DNA of 64,000 nt, from NCBI RefSeq assembly GCF_001899075.1, contig NZ_MKVA01000008.1, positions 361,605 through 425,604 on the forward strand. Reading direction: 5' to 3'. A program made the translations under genes and the position numbers. Below are positions 34,857 through 44,906 of this stretch, one piece after another. The notes beneath the pieces were generated by a model. The model saw only the letters and a list, made by a program, of their open reading frames with translations. It was not told where the DNA came from and ran no database searches. Numbering within the stretch: the stretch's first letter is position 1; the number at the start of each line of letters is the position of its first letter. This DNA comes from Devosia sp. 67-54 (lineage in GTDB: Bacteria; Pseudomonadota; Alphaproteobacteria; Rhizobiales; Devosiaceae).

Positions 34857-35890
34857 CTCAAATTCTGCGCCGTGTCGGTGACGAGGCCGGCGAGGTCGGT
34901 CCACGGCACCGTGACGTCCACTTCTCCCCGCGCATACGCTGCCACCTCGTACGGGTTGAAGTGCACGCTGATGCCGGCGTCGGTGAAATCCCAGCGTGAC
35001 GGATCGGTGATCGCCTTGCTGAGATCGCCGCTGCTGTCGTCGCCCTGGTAGTCGTCGCCGAGGTCGGCCTTCGCCTGCTTGATCGCCAGCGCGGCGAACT
35101 TCTTCTGCCAGCCCTTGCCCTTGAACACGTCGCCGGCCCTGAGCGGCCGGGCCTCGGCGATCAGGAAATGGCTGTAGGTCGAGCCGTAATTGCCGTGCGC
35201 CGCGCCGTGCCCGAACCAATAGGTGTCGGTCTCGAGCGTGATGCGCGACGAGTTCACCTCCTTGACCGTGGTGCTCACGTCGATGTCCGCCGAGGTGTCG
35301 CCCCTGGCGAGGTTGCCGGCCTTGTCGAACAGGTGCTCGTCCTCGCCCATCTGCGCATCGTTGGCGAGGCGCAGCTCGTCGGTCATGGCGTTGAACGCCG
35401 CCGCCAGCTCGTCCTGCCGGTCGATCTTCACCGTGAGGAAATGCTTGGTCGCCACCTTGTTGTACGAATTGGTGTCGCTGTCGGGGTCCTTCTCCACCAG
35501 GAACTTCTCCACCGGGTAGAAGCGGAACCCGCCCTGCATCTTGCTGGCCTCGAGCGCGGTGATGCGCGAGGTGAATTCGCCTGCAAGGCAGCTCGCCTGG
35601 TCGTCCGTATAGGGCGTCGAGATCGGCTGCCCGTCGTCGCCGCAGACCCGCGAGGCGTAGTCGAGCCAGGCGTGCTGCCCGGCCTTCACCGCCGCTGCCG
35701 CGTCCGCCGACAGCCCGCCCAGCGCCGTGGCGTAGGCCTGCGCCAGCACCTCGTCCTTGGCCGACAGGTCGGGATGGTCGCAGATCGCTTTCTCGAACGG
35801 CGTCGCCGCCTTGCCGCAGTCGAAGCTCGCCGCCTGGGCGACCGGCACGCACAGCAGCAGCACGGCAAGAGCCAGCACGAAACGGATCAT
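34850..35890 (-). CDS. Secreted protein with LprI-like and DUF3298-like domains
   Basis: A protein of 346 residues with a signal peptide (1-20). Residues 22-115 are a Cys-containing lysozyme-inhibitor LprI-type N-terminal domain (FDCGKAATPFEKAICDHPDLSAKDEVLAQAYA, two further Cys near 83 and 100). The C-terminal 200 residues contain a DUF3298/RsiV-like domain (TDTYWFGHGAAHGNYGSTYSHFLI, then ISVHFNPYEVAAYARGEVDVTVPWTDL). In other bacteria RsiV-type domains bind lysozyme. It may be a lysozyme-defence protein of the envelope; this is inference from domain names. Its 3' end overlaps the GNAT gene by 7 bp, antisense. Confidence 0.85.
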   Translation of the reverse strand: MIRFVLALAVLLLCVPVAQAASFDCGKAATPFEKAICDHPDLSAKDEVLAQAYATALGGLSADAAAAVKAGQHAWLDYASRVCGDDGQPISTPYTDDQASCLAGEFTSRITALEASKMQGGFRFYPVEKFLVEKDPDSDTNSYNKVATKHFLTVKIDRQDELAAAFNAMTDELRLANDAQMGEDEHLFDKAGNLARGDTSADIDVSTTVKEVNSSRITLETDTYWFGHGAAHGNYGSTYSHFLIAEARPLRAGDVFKGKGWQKKFAALAIKQAKADLGDDYQGDDSSGDLSKAITDPSRWDFTDAGISVHFNPYEVAAYARGEVDVTVPWTDLAGLVTDTAQNLSY

Positions 35891-35972
35891 CGGAACCTCC
35901 TGTTGCGGCGCATGCTAGCGCGCCCGCCTGCCGGCACAAGCGCCATCTGCTATGTCGAATTTTAGGCCGCGC

Positions 35973-37733
35973 TCAGCCGCCCTGCACGCCGGCATGGCTG
36001 CGTTCGCTGGTCGGATCGTAGACCGACACGCGGTTGCGGCCGTTCTCCTTGGCCACGTACAGCGCCGCATCGGCCATGTCCGCCACCTGCTCCAGCGTTT
36101 CGCCCGGCTCGACCAGGCAGGCGCCGATGCTGACCGTCACCAGCACCGAGGCGCCGTTCTTGAGCTCGACCGGATTGCAGAGCCCCCGATGCACGGCGTC
36201 GGCGATCAGCTTCAGCGGCCGCATGCCGAGGTCGGAGAACAGCACGATGAACTCGTCGCCGCCCCAGCGCCCGCAGACATCGGCCGGCCGGAGCACGGCC
36301 GCGATCCGCCGCGCCACCTCGACCACCACCTCGTCGCCGGTCTGGTGTCCGAGGCGGTCGTTGATCTCCTTGAACCGGTCGATGTCGATCAGCAGCAGCG
36401 CCAGCCGCGCCTCCGCTTTCGAGCCGGCCTTCACCTGCTCGAAGCCCGAGGCGAAGCCGCGGCGATTGGCGATGCCGGTCAGCTGGTCGCGATAGGCGAG
36501 CGACTGCAGCTCCGCCGTGCGCTCCTCTACCAGCCGCTCCAGCGTGCGCATGTTGTCCTGCACGGTCGACGCCATCGTCGCGAACGATTGCGACAGCCGG
36601 CCGATCTCGTCATTGCCCGGATCGGCCGCGACCGGCGCCGTGACGTCCTCGCTGACCGCGACCACGCCCTTTTCCACCCGCGCCAGGCGGTCGCCGACGC
36701 TGACCTTGACGATGAAGGCGATCACCAGCGCGACCACGATCATCGTCGCCGCCAGCAGCAGCCCGATCGGCAGGAACAGGCTGCGGTCGATCACCGCGTC
36801 GATGTCCATCAGCGCGACGTTGTACCAGCCGAGCTTGTCGAGATAGCCGACGCCCACCAGCATCTGCCGGCCGTCCACCTGCATGAAGTTCGAGCGCACC
36901 TCGACCTTGTCGGTGGTGACGTCGGCGAGCATCTGCCGCAGCAGCGCGCGGTCCTCCGGCCGGTCGATCAGGCTGAAGATGGTCTTCTTCTCGTTGATCG
37001 CATTGGTCAGCGAGTGGAAGTCGATGTAGCGCGTGTCGCGATGCGCCTGGATGGCGCCGGCGCCGTCGACGAAGATCGCCTGCACGCCGCGCTGCGGAAA
37101 GGCCACAACGTCGCGGATGAACGTCGTGAGGTCGAGCCCGGTGCCGAGCACCCCCAGCACCGTGGGACCGTCGCGCAGGACGCAGTTGATCCACACCTTG
37201 GTGACGTCGAGCTCGTCGTCATGGTCGACATTGAGGTGGCAGCCGGCGTCGAGCGCGACCGTGGCGTAGTACCATTGGTCGCTCGGATTGTCGCGCCGCA
37301 CCGTGAAGCTGTACGGATTGGCCGCGTGCGAGTTCTGCGCGTCGTTGTAGTAGTAGTTGCCCGAGGCGTTCACCACGAAGAAATAGCTGTGGTCGGCAAA
37401 CGCCTGCCGGTACTGCTCGAGCTCGGCGATCGCCCGCCCCTTCTTGGCCGGATCGGTCTCGTCGCGCGCCCATTCGGCGATCACCGGCGAGCGGGTGAGG
37501 TTTTCGGCGAGCGCCACCTCCTGCGTCAGCGCGCCCATGCCGCGCGAGCGGTCGAACAGCACCTGCTTTTCGGCGAACAGCCGGCCCAGTTGCGCGACCG
37601 TCGAATTGACGACGGTGGTGAACCCCCAATAGGCCGGCACCGCGACGGCAATGAAACCGCACAGCAGCAGCAGCAGGATGTTGGTGCGAAGGGTGGGCGC
37701 ACGGCGCTTTTGCTGAGCTGCCATTCGCCGCAT
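35973..37733 (-). CDS. Membrane Cache-HAMP-GGDEF diguanylate cyclase
   Basis: A protein of 586 residues. Two membrane helices (about 18-40 and 325-345) bracket a periplasmic Cache-type sensor domain. A HAMP-like linker and a short coiled coil (LERLVEERTAELQSL) lead into the GGDEF domain (about 415-570). The active motif RWGGDEF is intact, with YRDQLTGIANRRGF at its start and DIDRFKEINDRLGH nearby. It should make cyclic di-GMP from GTP in response to an extracellular small ligand. I see no RxxD inhibitory site of the usual form. Start ATG 37733, alternative 37724. No operon partner. Confidence 0.92.
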   Translation of the reverse strand: MRRMAAQQKRRAPTLRTNILLLLLCGFIAVAVPAYWGFTTVVNSTVAQLGRLFAEKQVLFDRSRGMGALTQEVALAENLTRSPVIAEWARDETDPAKKGRAIAELEQYRQAFADHSYFFVVNASGNYYYNDAQNSHAANPYSFTVRRDNPSDQWYYATVALDAGCHLNVDHDDELDVTKVWINCVLRDGPTVLGVLGTGLDLTTFIRDVVAFPQRGVQAIFVDGAGAIQAHRDTRYIDFHSLTNAINEKKTIFSLIDRPEDRALLRQMLADVTTDKVEVRSNFMQVDGRQMLVGVGYLDKLGWYNVALMDIDAVIDRSLFLPIGLLLAATMIVVALVIAFIVKVSVGDRLARVEKGVVAVSEDVTAPVAADPGNDEIGRLSQSFATMASTVQDNMRTLERLVEERTAELQSLAYRDQLTGIANRRGFASGFEQVKAGSKAEARLALLLIDIDRFKEINDRLGHQTGDEVVVEVARRIAAVLRPADVCGRWGGDEFIVLFSDLGMRPLKLIADAVHRGLCNPVELKNGASVLVTVSIGACLVEPGETLEQVADMADAALYVAKENGRNRVSVYDPTSERSHAGVQGG

Positions 37734-37844
37734 CGACCGGGCGCGTGCCGGCCTCTCCCCAAGTCAGAGTCGTTTGCGCGACTATGGCCGAGATGTGCTG
37801 AAGGAAATGCTAACCGTCCGCCGCGCCGTGGCGCCGCTTTGCGA

Positions 37845-38654
37845 CTACTCGCGGAACGTGAGGCTCTGCAGCGTCCCCCGGGTCGGCCGGTATTCGAGCC
37901 CGACATAGCCGGCATAGCCGTGGTCGGCGAGCCAGTGCAGCCGCGCCTGCCAGTCCATGTTGCCGCTGCCCGGCTCGCCCCGGCCCTGCGTGTCGGCGAG
38001 ATGGACGTGAACGACGCGGTCCAGCCGGCCTTCGAGCACATCCTCGATATGCTCGCCCATCATCGCCGAATGGTAGATGTCGTAGAGCAGCCGCACCTCG
38101 GGCCGGTCGACCTCGTCGATGATGTCGAGTCCCTCGACCGTCGAGGTGAGGTAGTAGCCCGGATGGTCGACCCGGTCGTTGAGCGGCTCCAGCGCCAGCA
38201 CCACGCCCGACCCCTCGAGCAGCGCCGCCGCCTCGCGCAGCACCTTGACCAGCGCCGCGTGCTGCTTTTCTCGCGGCACGCCGGGGCGGTCGTCGCCGGA
38301 CTGCGCGATCAGCACCGGCGCCCCCAGCCGCTGCGCCGCCTTGAGCGACGCCTCGACGCCCGCGAGGAAGGCCGGATGCGTCTGCGGATCGGTGATCTGC
38401 GCAATCGGCTCGCACAGGATGCCGGCGAGCGGCAGGCCGGTCTCGTCGAGCGCCGCCTTCACCGCGTCGAGGTCCTTGCCCGACCAGTGCCAGAACTCCA
38501 CCGCGTCGAGCCCGGCCGCCTTGGCCCAGCGGATGCGATCGGGAAAGCTGACCGCCATGCCCTCGACGATGTTCGCTTCCGGCGTTCCGGGCAGCGGCGG
38601 CAGCGACTGCGCGTCGGCGAACAGCCATTCGATGCAGGCGGAATATTTCGTCAA
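37845..38654 (-). CDS. Hydroxypyruvate isomerase-like TIM-barrel isomerase
   Basis: A protein of 269 residues starting at TTG 38654, which overlaps the pncB stop (TTGA). The start fits because [12 protein letters not shown] is the Hyi family N-terminus (SANIEWLF in others). Xylose-isomerase-like TIM barrel residues include LALEPLN with catalytic Glu, [29 protein letters not shown] and GYVGLEYRP. Hyi interconverts hydroxypyruvate and tartronate semialdehyde. Translational coupling to pncB is unusual and no glyoxylate carboligase is nearby, so another sugar or keto acid could be the substrate. Confidence 0.87.
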   Translation of the reverse strand: MTKYSACIEWLFADAQSLPPLPGTPEANIVEGMAVSFPDRIRWAKAAGLDAVEFWHWSGKDLDAVKAALDETGLPLAGILCEPIAQITDPQTHPAFLAGVEASLKAAQRLGAPVLIAQSGDDRPGVPREKQHAALVKVLREAAALLEGSGVVLALEPLNDRVDHPGYYLTSTVEGLDIIDEVDRPEVRLLYDIYHSAMMGEHIEDVLEGRLDRVVHVHLADTQGRGEPGSGNMDWQARLHWLADHGYAGYVGLEYRPTRGTLQSLTFRE

Positions 38655-39955
38655 ACCACCACCTCGTGCGCCACCCGGCCGGCGCTGCCGAAGATTTTGA
38701 GGTAGCGCGCGATTTCCTTGGGCTCGCCGGTCGCCTTCTCGGGATTGTCGGACAGCTTCACCGCCGGCCGTCCGTCGGCCGAGCTGACCTTGCACACCAG
38801 CGAGATCGGATCGAGCCGATGGTTCACGAAGGGCGAGCAGCCGACGAAATCGTTGGTGAGGTTGGTGCCCCAGCCGAAGGCCATGCGCACCCGGCCGTCG
38901 AAATGATGGAAGGCCTCCTCGATCATGTCGACGTCGAGCCCGTCGGAAAAGATCAGCAGCTTGTCGCGCGGGTCGCGGCCGCGGCTCTTCCACCAGGCGA
39001 TGATCTTCTCGCCGCCCTCGATGGCCGGGGCGCTGTCGGGGCGGAAGCCGGTCCAGTCGGCGACCCAGTCGGGCGCGTCGCGCAGGAACGCATCGGTGCC
39101 GAACGCATCGGGCAGGACGATCAGCAGATTGCCGCCATAATAGCTCTCCCAATCCTCCAGCACCTGGTACTGCGCCGCCTTCAGCGCCGCCTCGTTGGGC
39201 GCGATGGCGGCCAGCACCATCGGCAGCTCGTGCGCATTGGTGCCGAGCGCCTCGAGGTCGTTGTCCATGGCGAGCAGCACGTTGGAGGTGCCGGTGAAGC
39301 TTTCGCCCAGCCCTTCCTTCAGCGCCTCGACGCACCAGCGCTGCCACAGGAACGAATGCCGCCGCCGCGTGCCGAAATCGGAGATGCGCAATTGCGGCAG
39401 CTTCTTCAGCCGCTCGACCTTCTCCCACATCTTGGCCTTGGCCCGCGCATAGGTGACATCGAGCGTGAACGGCCCGTAATTGCGCAGCGCCGCGCGCGAG
39501 CGCAGCTCGTTGATGATGGCGAGCGCCGGAATCTCCCACATCGTGGTTTCGATCCAGCGGCCGCCGAAATTGAGCTGGTACTGGCCGTCGCGCTTGCTCA
39601 GCTCGTACTCGGGCAGCGCGAAATCCTCGAGCCAGCGCAGGAATTCGGGCGAAAAGATCTGCTTGGAGCCGTAGAAGCTGTTGCCCGCGAGCCAGATCAT
39701 CTCCTTCTTGGAGAACCGCAGCGTCCGGGCGTGGTCGAGCTGGGCCCTGAGTTCGCCTTCGTCGATCTCCTCGGCCAGCCGCACGCTGGTCTTGCGGTTG
39801 ATCAGCGAGAACGTCGCGTCGACCTTCGGGTAGAGCCCCCAGATCATCTGCAACATCAATAGCTTGTAGAAATCCGTATCGAGCAGCGAGCGCACGATCG
39901 GGTCGAGCTTCCAGGTGTGGTTGTAGACGCGCCGCGCGATATCGGTCTTGGGCAT
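38651..39955 (-). CDS. pncB: Nicotinate phosphoribosyltransferase
   Basis: A protein of 434 residues, full length. It converts nicotinate to nicotinate mononucleotide for NAD salvage in the cytoplasm. [16 protein letters not shown] at the start, the phosphorylatable-His segment [34 protein letters not shown], and the phosphate loop [12 protein letters not shown] are all intact. The start ATG 39955 gives the standard N-terminus. It is the first gene of a two-gene minus-strand operon with the Hyi-like isomerase. Confidence 0.95.
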   Translation of the reverse strand: MPKTDIARRVYNHTWKLDPIVRSLLDTDFYKLLMLQMIWGLYPKVDATFSLINRKTSVRLAEEIDEGELRAQLDHARTLRFSKKEMIWLAGNSFYGSKQIFSPEFLRWLEDFALPEYELSKRDGQYQLNFGGRWIETTMWEIPALAIINELRSRAALRNYGPFTLDVTYARAKAKMWEKVERLKKLPQLRISDFGTRRRHSFLWQRWCVEALKEGLGESFTGTSNVLLAMDNDLEALGTNAHELPMVLAAIAPNEAALKAAQYQVLEDWESYYGGNLLIVLPDAFGTDAFLRDAPDWVADWTGFRPDSAPAIEGGEKIIAWWKSRGRDPRDKLLIFSDGLDVDMIEEAFHHFDGRVRMAFGWGTNLTNDFVGCSPFVNHRLDPISLVCKVSSADGRPAVKLSDNPEKATGEPKEIARYLKIFGSAGRVAHEVVV

Positions 39956-40111
39956 GGCCGAACTCCAATCGGCGCCCTTCCTACTGCGAGAGCCCCGGCA
40001 AGGAAACCCGTAAGTCGGAGCCGTACGCGATCGCCGCTGCCGGCACTTGCTCCGGCGCCGGCGCCTTATATGGTCGGCGCGTGCAATGATTTTCCCACTC
40101 GAGGCAAAGTA

Positions 40112-41119
40112 ATGGCCGACCGCAAAGTCCGCTGGGGCATCGTCTCCACCGCCGATATCGGCATGAAGAAGGTCAATCCGGCGATCATGCGCTCGCCGCA
40201 CAGCGAGATCGTCGCCCTCGCCTCGCGCGACACGCGCCGGGCCGAGGCCGCGCTCGCCGAGCTCGGCATCGCCGGCGGCCGCGCCTACGGCTCGTATGAG
40301 GAGCTGCTCGCCGACCCCGATGTCGACGCCATCTACAATCCGCTCCCCAACCACCTGCACGTGCCGATCACGCTGGCGGCGGCGAAGGCCGGCAAGCACG
40401 TGCTGTGCGAAAAGCCGATCGCCATCTCCGCCGACGAGGCGGCGCAGCTTCGCCAGGCGCCAAGGGACGTGATCATCGCCGAAGCCTTCATGGTGCGGCA
40501 CCACCCGCAATGGCAGCGGGCCCGCGACATCGTGCGCTCGGGCGAATTGGGGCCGCTCAAGCTCGTGCGCGGCGTGTTCCTCTATTTCAACGACGATCCC
40601 GCCAACGTCCGCAATATCGCCGACATCGGCGGCGGCGGCATCATGGACATCGGCTGCTATTGCGTGATCGCCGGCCGCTATCTGTTCGAGGCCGAACCGA
40701 CACGCGTGGTGGCGCTGGTCGACCGCGACCCGACCTTCCGCACCGACCGGCTGGCCAGCGTCATCGCCGATTTCGGCGACGGCCGGCAATTGAACTTCGT
40801 CTGCGGCACGCAGAGCGGCGGCCGCCAGTCGGTCGAGGCCATCGGCCCCAAGGGCAGCCTCGAAATCGTCATCCCGTTCAACGCCCCGGCCAACGAAAAG
40901 ACCGCGCTGATCGTCGGCAACAGCTTCGACCGCAACCTCAACCGCCGCGAGATCCTGCCGCCGATCGACCAGTACACGGCGCAGGCCGAAAGTTTCGCGC
41001 TCGCCGTTCTCGGCGAGCAGCAGGCGCCATACGGCGTCGAGGACGCCATCGCGCAGATGCGCGTGCTCGACGCCATCTTCCGCAGCGAGAAATCCGGCGC
41101 CTGGGAAGCCGTCGGATGA
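40112..41119 (+). CDS. Gfo/Idh/MocA-family oxidoreductase
   Basis: A protein of 335 residues. GAGG lies 8 nt upstream of ATG 40112. Rossmann start [15 protein letters not shown], the [11 protein letters not shown] motif with the conserved Lys, and [20 protein letters not shown] (substrate/dimer segment) identify the family. It oxidises or reduces a sugar or cyclitol with NAD(P). It is in an operon with the SDR gene (ATGA overlap) at the edge of the polysaccharide-utilisation locus, so its substrate is probably a monosaccharide released there. Confidence 0.92.
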   Translation: MADRKVRWGIVSTADIGMKKVNPAIMRSPHSEIVALASRDTRRAEAALAELGIAGGRAYGSYEELLADPDVDAIYNPLPNHLHVPITLAAAKAGKHVLCEKPIAISADEAAQLRQAPRDVIIAEAFMVRHHPQWQRARDIVRSGELGPLKLVRGVFLYFNDDPANVRNIADIGGGGIMDIGCYCVIAGRYLFEAEPTRVVALVDRDPTFRTDRLASVIADFGDGRQLNFVCGTQSGGRQSVEAIGPKGSLEIVIPFNAPANEKTALIVGNSFDRNLNRREILPPIDQYTAQAESFALAVLGEQQAPYGVEDAIAQMRVLDAIFRSEKSGAWEAVG

Positions 41120-41883
41120 CGGCAGGCTTCGACCTCGGCGGCCGCAGCGCGCTGGTGACGGGCGCTGCTCGCGGTCTCGGCCGCGCCATCGCTTTGGCGC
41201 TGGCCGACGCCGGCGCCGACATCGCCCTCGGCCTCCGCGACGCGCATGCGGACCACGGGCTGGTGGCCGAGATCGAGGCGAAGGGCCGCCGCGCTCTGCC
41301 GCTGCAGATGGACGTGCGCGACCTCGCCCAGGGCCGCGCCGCGATCGACGCCGCCATCGCCCGCTTCGGCAAGCTCGACATCCTCGTCAACAACGCCGGC
41401 GGCGGCGTGCCGGAGCGGCCGGTCGAAGCCTACGACGAAGTAACCTTCGGCGCCGTGCTCGACCTCAACGTCAGATCGACCTTCTTTCTTTCCCAGCATG
41501 CGGGCCGGCACATGCTCGGGCGCGGCCGGGGCGCCATCGTCAACATGGGCTCGCAGGCGGGCGCCGTGGCGCTGCCGGGCGAAGCCGTCTACTGCCTCAG
41601 CAAGGCCGCCGTGTCGCACATGACGCGCTGCTTCGCCGTCGAATGGGGTGCGCGCAATGTACGCGTCAACTGCGTCGCGCCGACCTTCATCGAGACCGAC
41701 GGCACCGCCGCCATGCTGGCCCGCCCGGCCTTCCGCGCCGAGGTGATCGAGCGCATCGCCGCGCTGCACCGCATCGGCCAGCCGCGCGAGGTGGCCGATG
41801 CCGTGGTGTTCCTCGCCTCCGACGCCGCCTCGCTGATCACCGGCCAGACCCTGCTGGTCGACGGCGGCTGGACCGCGCGCTAG
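41116..41883 (+). CDS. Short-chain dehydrogenase/reductase
   Basis: A protein of 255 residues. SDR landmarks are [12 protein letters not shown] (cofactor loop), LVNNAGGG, the catalytic Ser in [14 protein letters not shown], and [11 protein letters not shown] (Tyr-x3-Lys). [19 protein letters not shown] near the C-terminus resembles keto-sugar and 2-keto-3-deoxy-acid dehydrogenases, so it could be the missing SDR step of the fucose-type path, though it is 16 kb away. Overlaps the preceding gene by four bases. Confidence 0.92.
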   Translation: MTAGFDLGGRSALVTGAARGLGRAIALALADAGADIALGLRDAHADHGLVAEIEAKGRRALPLQMDVRDLAQGRAAIDAAIARFGKLDILVNNAGGGVPERPVEAYDEVTFGAVLDLNVRSTFFLSQHAGRHMLGRGRGAIVNMGSQAGAVALPGEAVYCLSKAAVSHMTRCFAVEWGARNVRVNCVAPTFIETDGTAAMLARPAFRAEVIERIAALHRIGQPREVADAVVFLASDAASLITGQTLLVDGGWTAR

Positions 41884-41903
41884 CGCTTCAGCCAACCGCT
41901 GGA

Positions 41904-42818
41904 TCAGTAAGTCTTTGCGCCGTTGGTCATCACGTACACCGCATAGAGCGAGGTCGTGGCGCAGATGTAGAGCCGGTTGCGCTTGACGCCGCCGAAGCAG
42001 ACATTGGCCACCACTTCGGGCACCAGGATCTTGCCGATCAGCGTGCCGTCCGGCTCGTAGCAATGCACGCCGTCCTCGGCGCTGGTCCAGATGCGGCCGT
42101 CGACGTCGAGCCGGAAGCCGTCGAACAGCCCAGCGGTGCAGTCGGCGAAGACGCGGCCGCCCGTGACCCTGTCGCCCTGAACGTCGAACACCCGGATGTG
42201 CTTGGGGTACTGCGCCCCATGCGTCCGCCCGGTATCGGCGACATAGAGCTGCTGCTCGTCGAGCGAAAAGGCGAGGCCGTTGGGCTTGATCATGTCGGTG
42301 ATCACCGCCGTGACGGCGCCCGTCGCCGGATCGACCCGGTAGACGTTGGAGCCGCCGATCTCGCTCGGGCTCTTGTGCCCCTCATAATCGCTGTCGATGC
42401 CGTAGGTCGGATCGGTGAACCAGATCGACTCGTCGGATTTGACGATCACGTCGTTGGGCGAATTGAGCCGTTTGCCCTCGAAGCGGTCGGCGATCACCGT
42501 GATGGTGCCGTCGTGCTCGGTGCGCGTCACGCGGCGCGCGCCATGCTCGCAGGTGACCTGCCGCCCCTGCCGGTCGACGGTGTTGCCGTTCGAATAGTCG
42601 GAGGGCGAGCGGAACACGCTCACCGAGCCGTCGCTCTCGTCGAAGCGCATCTGCCGGTTGTTGGGAATGTCCGACCAGACCAGCGAGCGGCTGCCGCCGA
42701 ACCACGCCGGCCCTTCGGACCATTTGCAGCCGGTATAAAGCTGGTCGAGCCTGGCGTTGCCGTTGATCAGCCCGCCGAAGCGCGGATCGATGACTTCGTA
42801 GATGGACTGGGCGCCCAT
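41904..42818 (-). CDS. SMP-30/gluconolactonase-family protein
   Basis: A protein of 304 residues, a six-bladed beta-propeller. CKWSEGPAWF with the metal-ligand Glu, NSPNDVIVKSDESIWFTDPTYGI with the metal Asn/Asp pair, and KPNGLAFSLDEQQLYVADTG are family signature segments. SMP-30 enzymes hydrolyse aldonolactones with a divalent metal. It has no signal peptide, so it is cytoplasmic. It could serve the oxidoreductases beside it, or supply the lactonase absent from the fucose-type cluster. Confidence 0.9.
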   Translation of the reverse strand: MGAQSIYEVIDPRFGGLINGNARLDQLYTGCKWSEGPAWFGGSRSLVWSDIPNNRQMRFDESDGSVSVFRSPSDYSNGNTVDRQGRQVTCEHGARRVTRTEHDGTITVIADRFEGKRLNSPNDVIVKSDESIWFTDPTYGIDSDYEGHKSPSEIGGSNVYRVDPATGAVTAVITDMIKPNGLAFSLDEQQLYVADTGRTHGAQYPKHIRVFDVQGDRVTGGRVFADCTAGLFDGFRLDVDGRIWTSAEDGVHCYEPDGTLIGKILVPEVVANVCFGGVKRNRLYICATTSLYAVYVMTNGAKTY

Positions 42819-42887
42819 GCGTTCCTCCCCCTGGATTTTCGCCGAGTGCTAGCACGCGGGCGGCGGCATGTGTGCCGTCTTTTGCTG

Positions 42888-44105
42888 TCAGGCGTCGTCC
42901 ATGTGCCAGAGCTCGCGCGAATAGTAGCGGCGCACCATGCGCAACTGCGCCGCCCCCTGCGCCGCGCCCGACCGGCCGATATGGCCGGCGCGCACCGACG
43001 GCCGGCTCCGCCCGAGCCCCGGAACCTCGACGATCTCGCGGCCGACCGCAGCGATCAGCCGCTCCAGCGTGGGCCGCGGCAACCGCGATTCGAGCACCGC
43101 GAAGTCGATTTCGAGCACCATCGCGGTATTGACGATCGCCTGCGCCAGCGCCGGCGCCGCATCGTCGATCCACGCCTCGACGACATCCCGGACCGTCCGC
43201 GGCGGCGCGTCCTGCATGGCGTCGGCGAGCGCCGCCCCGCTCGCCTTGAGCCGCTGCTCCAGCGCCGACAGCGACGCCAGCTCGTGCACGAAGCGGCGGT
43301 TGCCGGTCCGGTCGTTGACCAGCATCAAGCCCAGATGCGCCGAGGCGCCGGTGACGCCCTGCCACAGCCGGTCGCCGGAGATAATGCCGGCGCCCACGAA
43401 AACGTCGATCAGCAGGAAGGCGAAGTCGCTGGGGCGCGGCGCCGTCATCGTCGTGAATTCGGCAAAGCACGCGGCATTGCCGTCGTTGAACACCTGCACG
43501 TCGTAGCCGGTGACGCGGGCCGCCTCCCGCGCCAGATCCAGCCCCGTCCAGGCCTCGGCCTGTCCCGGCGGCGGCGCCAATGGCGATGCGGCATCCCCGA
43601 TGCTGTCGGGCGCGGCAATGCCGAGACCGACCAGCTTCCTGCGGTCGGCGCCGTCGAGCGTCGCGGTGAGCGTGCCGAGCAGGTCGGCCATGAGCCCGAA
43701 CACCGAGCGGGCGTCGGGATAGTCGTAGTCGACGCGCCGGTGCGCGATCACCTCGCCGACGAGGTCGGTCATCGCCACCTCGATATGGGTCCAGCCGATC
43801 TCGGCGCCCAACGCCAGGGCCCCCTGCGGGTTGAGATAGAGCGGCGTCGCCGGCTGGCCGCGCCCGCCGTCGCGCCGGGCCGGACCGCGCCGCAGCAGCC
43901 CCGATTGCTCCAGCCCGTCGAGCACCGACGACACGGTCTGCGGCGCCAGCCCGGTGTGGCGCGCAATGTCGGCGTTGGAGAGGCCGGGATAGACCGACAG
44001 CACGCTGAGGATGGCGCGCTGGTTGCTGTAGCGGACCTGGTGGGGCTGCATGCCGCGGGCCGCGTAAGTGATGAAGTCTTTCGAGCGCCCCTTCCCGACG
44101 ACCAC
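42888..44105 (-). CDS. ROK-family transcriptional repressor
   Basis: A protein of 405 residues. An N-terminal MarR-like winged HTH (LSVYPGLSNADIARHTGLAPQTVSSVLDGLEQSGLL) precedes a ROK sugar-kinase-like domain. The ROK Gly-rich ATP and zinc segments are degenerate: GASAHLGLM stands where repressors usually have GxxGExGH, and the Cys zinc ligands are absent. It thus probably binds a sugar without kinase activity. GTG 44105 is used as start; ATG 44051 is an alternative. An AT-rich promoter with a perfect palindrome at 44165 lies just upstream. Confidence 0.88.
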   Translation of the reverse strand: MVVGKGRSKDFITYAARGMQPHQVRYSNQRAILSVLSVYPGLSNADIARHTGLAPQTVSSVLDGLEQSGLLRRGPARRDGGRGQPATPLYLNPQGALALGAEIGWTHIEVAMTDLVGEVIAHRRVDYDYPDARSVFGLMADLLGTLTATLDGADRRKLVGLGIAAPDSIGDAASPLAPPPGQAEAWTGLDLAREAARVTGYDVQVFNDGNAACFAEFTTMTAPRPSDFAFLLIDVFVGAGIISGDRLWQGVTGASAHLGLMLVNDRTGNRRFVHELASLSALEQRLKASGAALADAMQDAPPRTVRDVVEAWIDDAAPALAQAIVNTAMVLEIDFAVLESRLPRPTLERLIAAVGREIVEVPGLGRSRPSVRAGHIGRSGAAQGAAQLRMVRRYYSRELWHMDDA

Positions 44106-44164
44106 CTCTCTGCGCCCCCAGACCTATCAAATAGCTTAAAACTTTTTCTGATAGTAATCATTTT

Positions 44165-44183
44165 CTCGTTGCATCGCAACGAG
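44165..44183. promoter_or_regulatory. Perfect palindrome upstream of the ROK gene
   Basis: CTCGTTGC (44165-44172) and GCAACGAG (44176-44183) form an 8-bp inverted repeat with a 3-nt loop. CTATCA (44122-44127) and TGATAG (44147-44152) form a second, wider repeat. The region is AT-rich for this genome. It may be an operator; there is no T-run to suggest a terminator. Confidence 0.45.
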
Positions 44184-44245
44184 TTAAGCGAGCGTGGGGG
44201 ATAGCCCGCAAGTCCCTGCCCCTGCGGCGAAAGCCGCTGCCGCCG

Positions 44246-44899
44246 CTAGGCGCCCGGGCGTGTCCGGCACGCCCAGCCGAGGCCCCGCTGCAGGATTTTG
44301 CGGCCGTCGGGGTGGGCGAGCTCTTCCGGGCTGTGCCCCAGCGCCGAATAGAACACCCGGCCGGCGCCGAACCGCCGCTTGTAGACGACCGGCATGGTGA
44401 CGCCCGCCACCACCGGATCGTGCGTGCCGTCGAAGGTGGTGGTGGCCAGCACCTCGATCGAGGGATCGTAGTGCAGGTAATATTGCTCGCTGCGATAGGC
44501 GAAGCTGGCGATGCCCTGCATCACCGGATCGTCCGGACGCACGACGTCGACCCGGAAGTCGATAATGCCCCCCGGATGCGCCACCCATTGCGCGCCGAGC
44601 AGGAAGTGATAGTCGACCGAGCTGCGGAACGCCGTCACCGGCAGATGCGGGCCGCCGAGGCCGAGCCCGCCCCGCACCGCCGCCAGCAGCCGCTTGATCA
44701 CCTCGCCCTCGACAACCGCATTGGTGATCAGCGGCACCACCAGGTCGAAGCGGTCGAGCTCGGGGCTGCCCAGCGCCGACAGCTCCGGCGTGACCACCGT
44801 CTCCATCCCCTCGGCCGCGAGCAGCGCCGCCACCGCCGCCGCCATTTCGGCGGGCCGATGCCCCTCCCAGCCGCCCCAGACGATCAGTGCACGCGGCAT
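44246..44899 (-). CDS. ThuA-like protein
   Basis: A protein of 217 residues with the class I glutamine-amidotransferase-like fold of the ThuA family. ALIVWGGWEGHRPAEMA at the start, ALGSPELDRFDLVVPL, LGGPHLPVTAFRSSVDYHFLLGAQWVAHPGG in the middle, and RRFGAGRVFYSALGHSPEEL near the end are typical. ThuA is implicated in trehalose and related disaccharide use in rhizobia, but its chemistry is not settled. It follows the hydroxyacid dehydrogenase gene with a 7-bp gap in the DUF2264 operon. Confidence 0.9.
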   Translation of the reverse strand: MPRALIVWGGWEGHRPAEMAAAVAALLAAEGMETVVTPELSALGSPELDRFDLVVPLITNAVVEGEVIKRLLAAVRGGLGLGGPHLPVTAFRSSVDYHFLLGAQWVAHPGGIIDFRVDVVRPDDPVMQGIASFAYRSEQYYLHYDPSIEVLATTTFDGTHDPVVAGVTMPVVYKRRFGAGRVFYSALGHSPEELAHPDGRKILQRGLGWACRTRPGA

Positions 44900-44906
44900 C
44901 GGCGCC

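Noticed and set aside
35952..38705. 917-codon frame opposite the cyclase and isomerase
   Set aside because: Antisense shadow of two well-recognised genes; the translation has no family features.
41884..41903. CCAACCG in the SDR/SMP-30 gap
   Set aside because: An isolated 7-mer with no hairpin or left flank.
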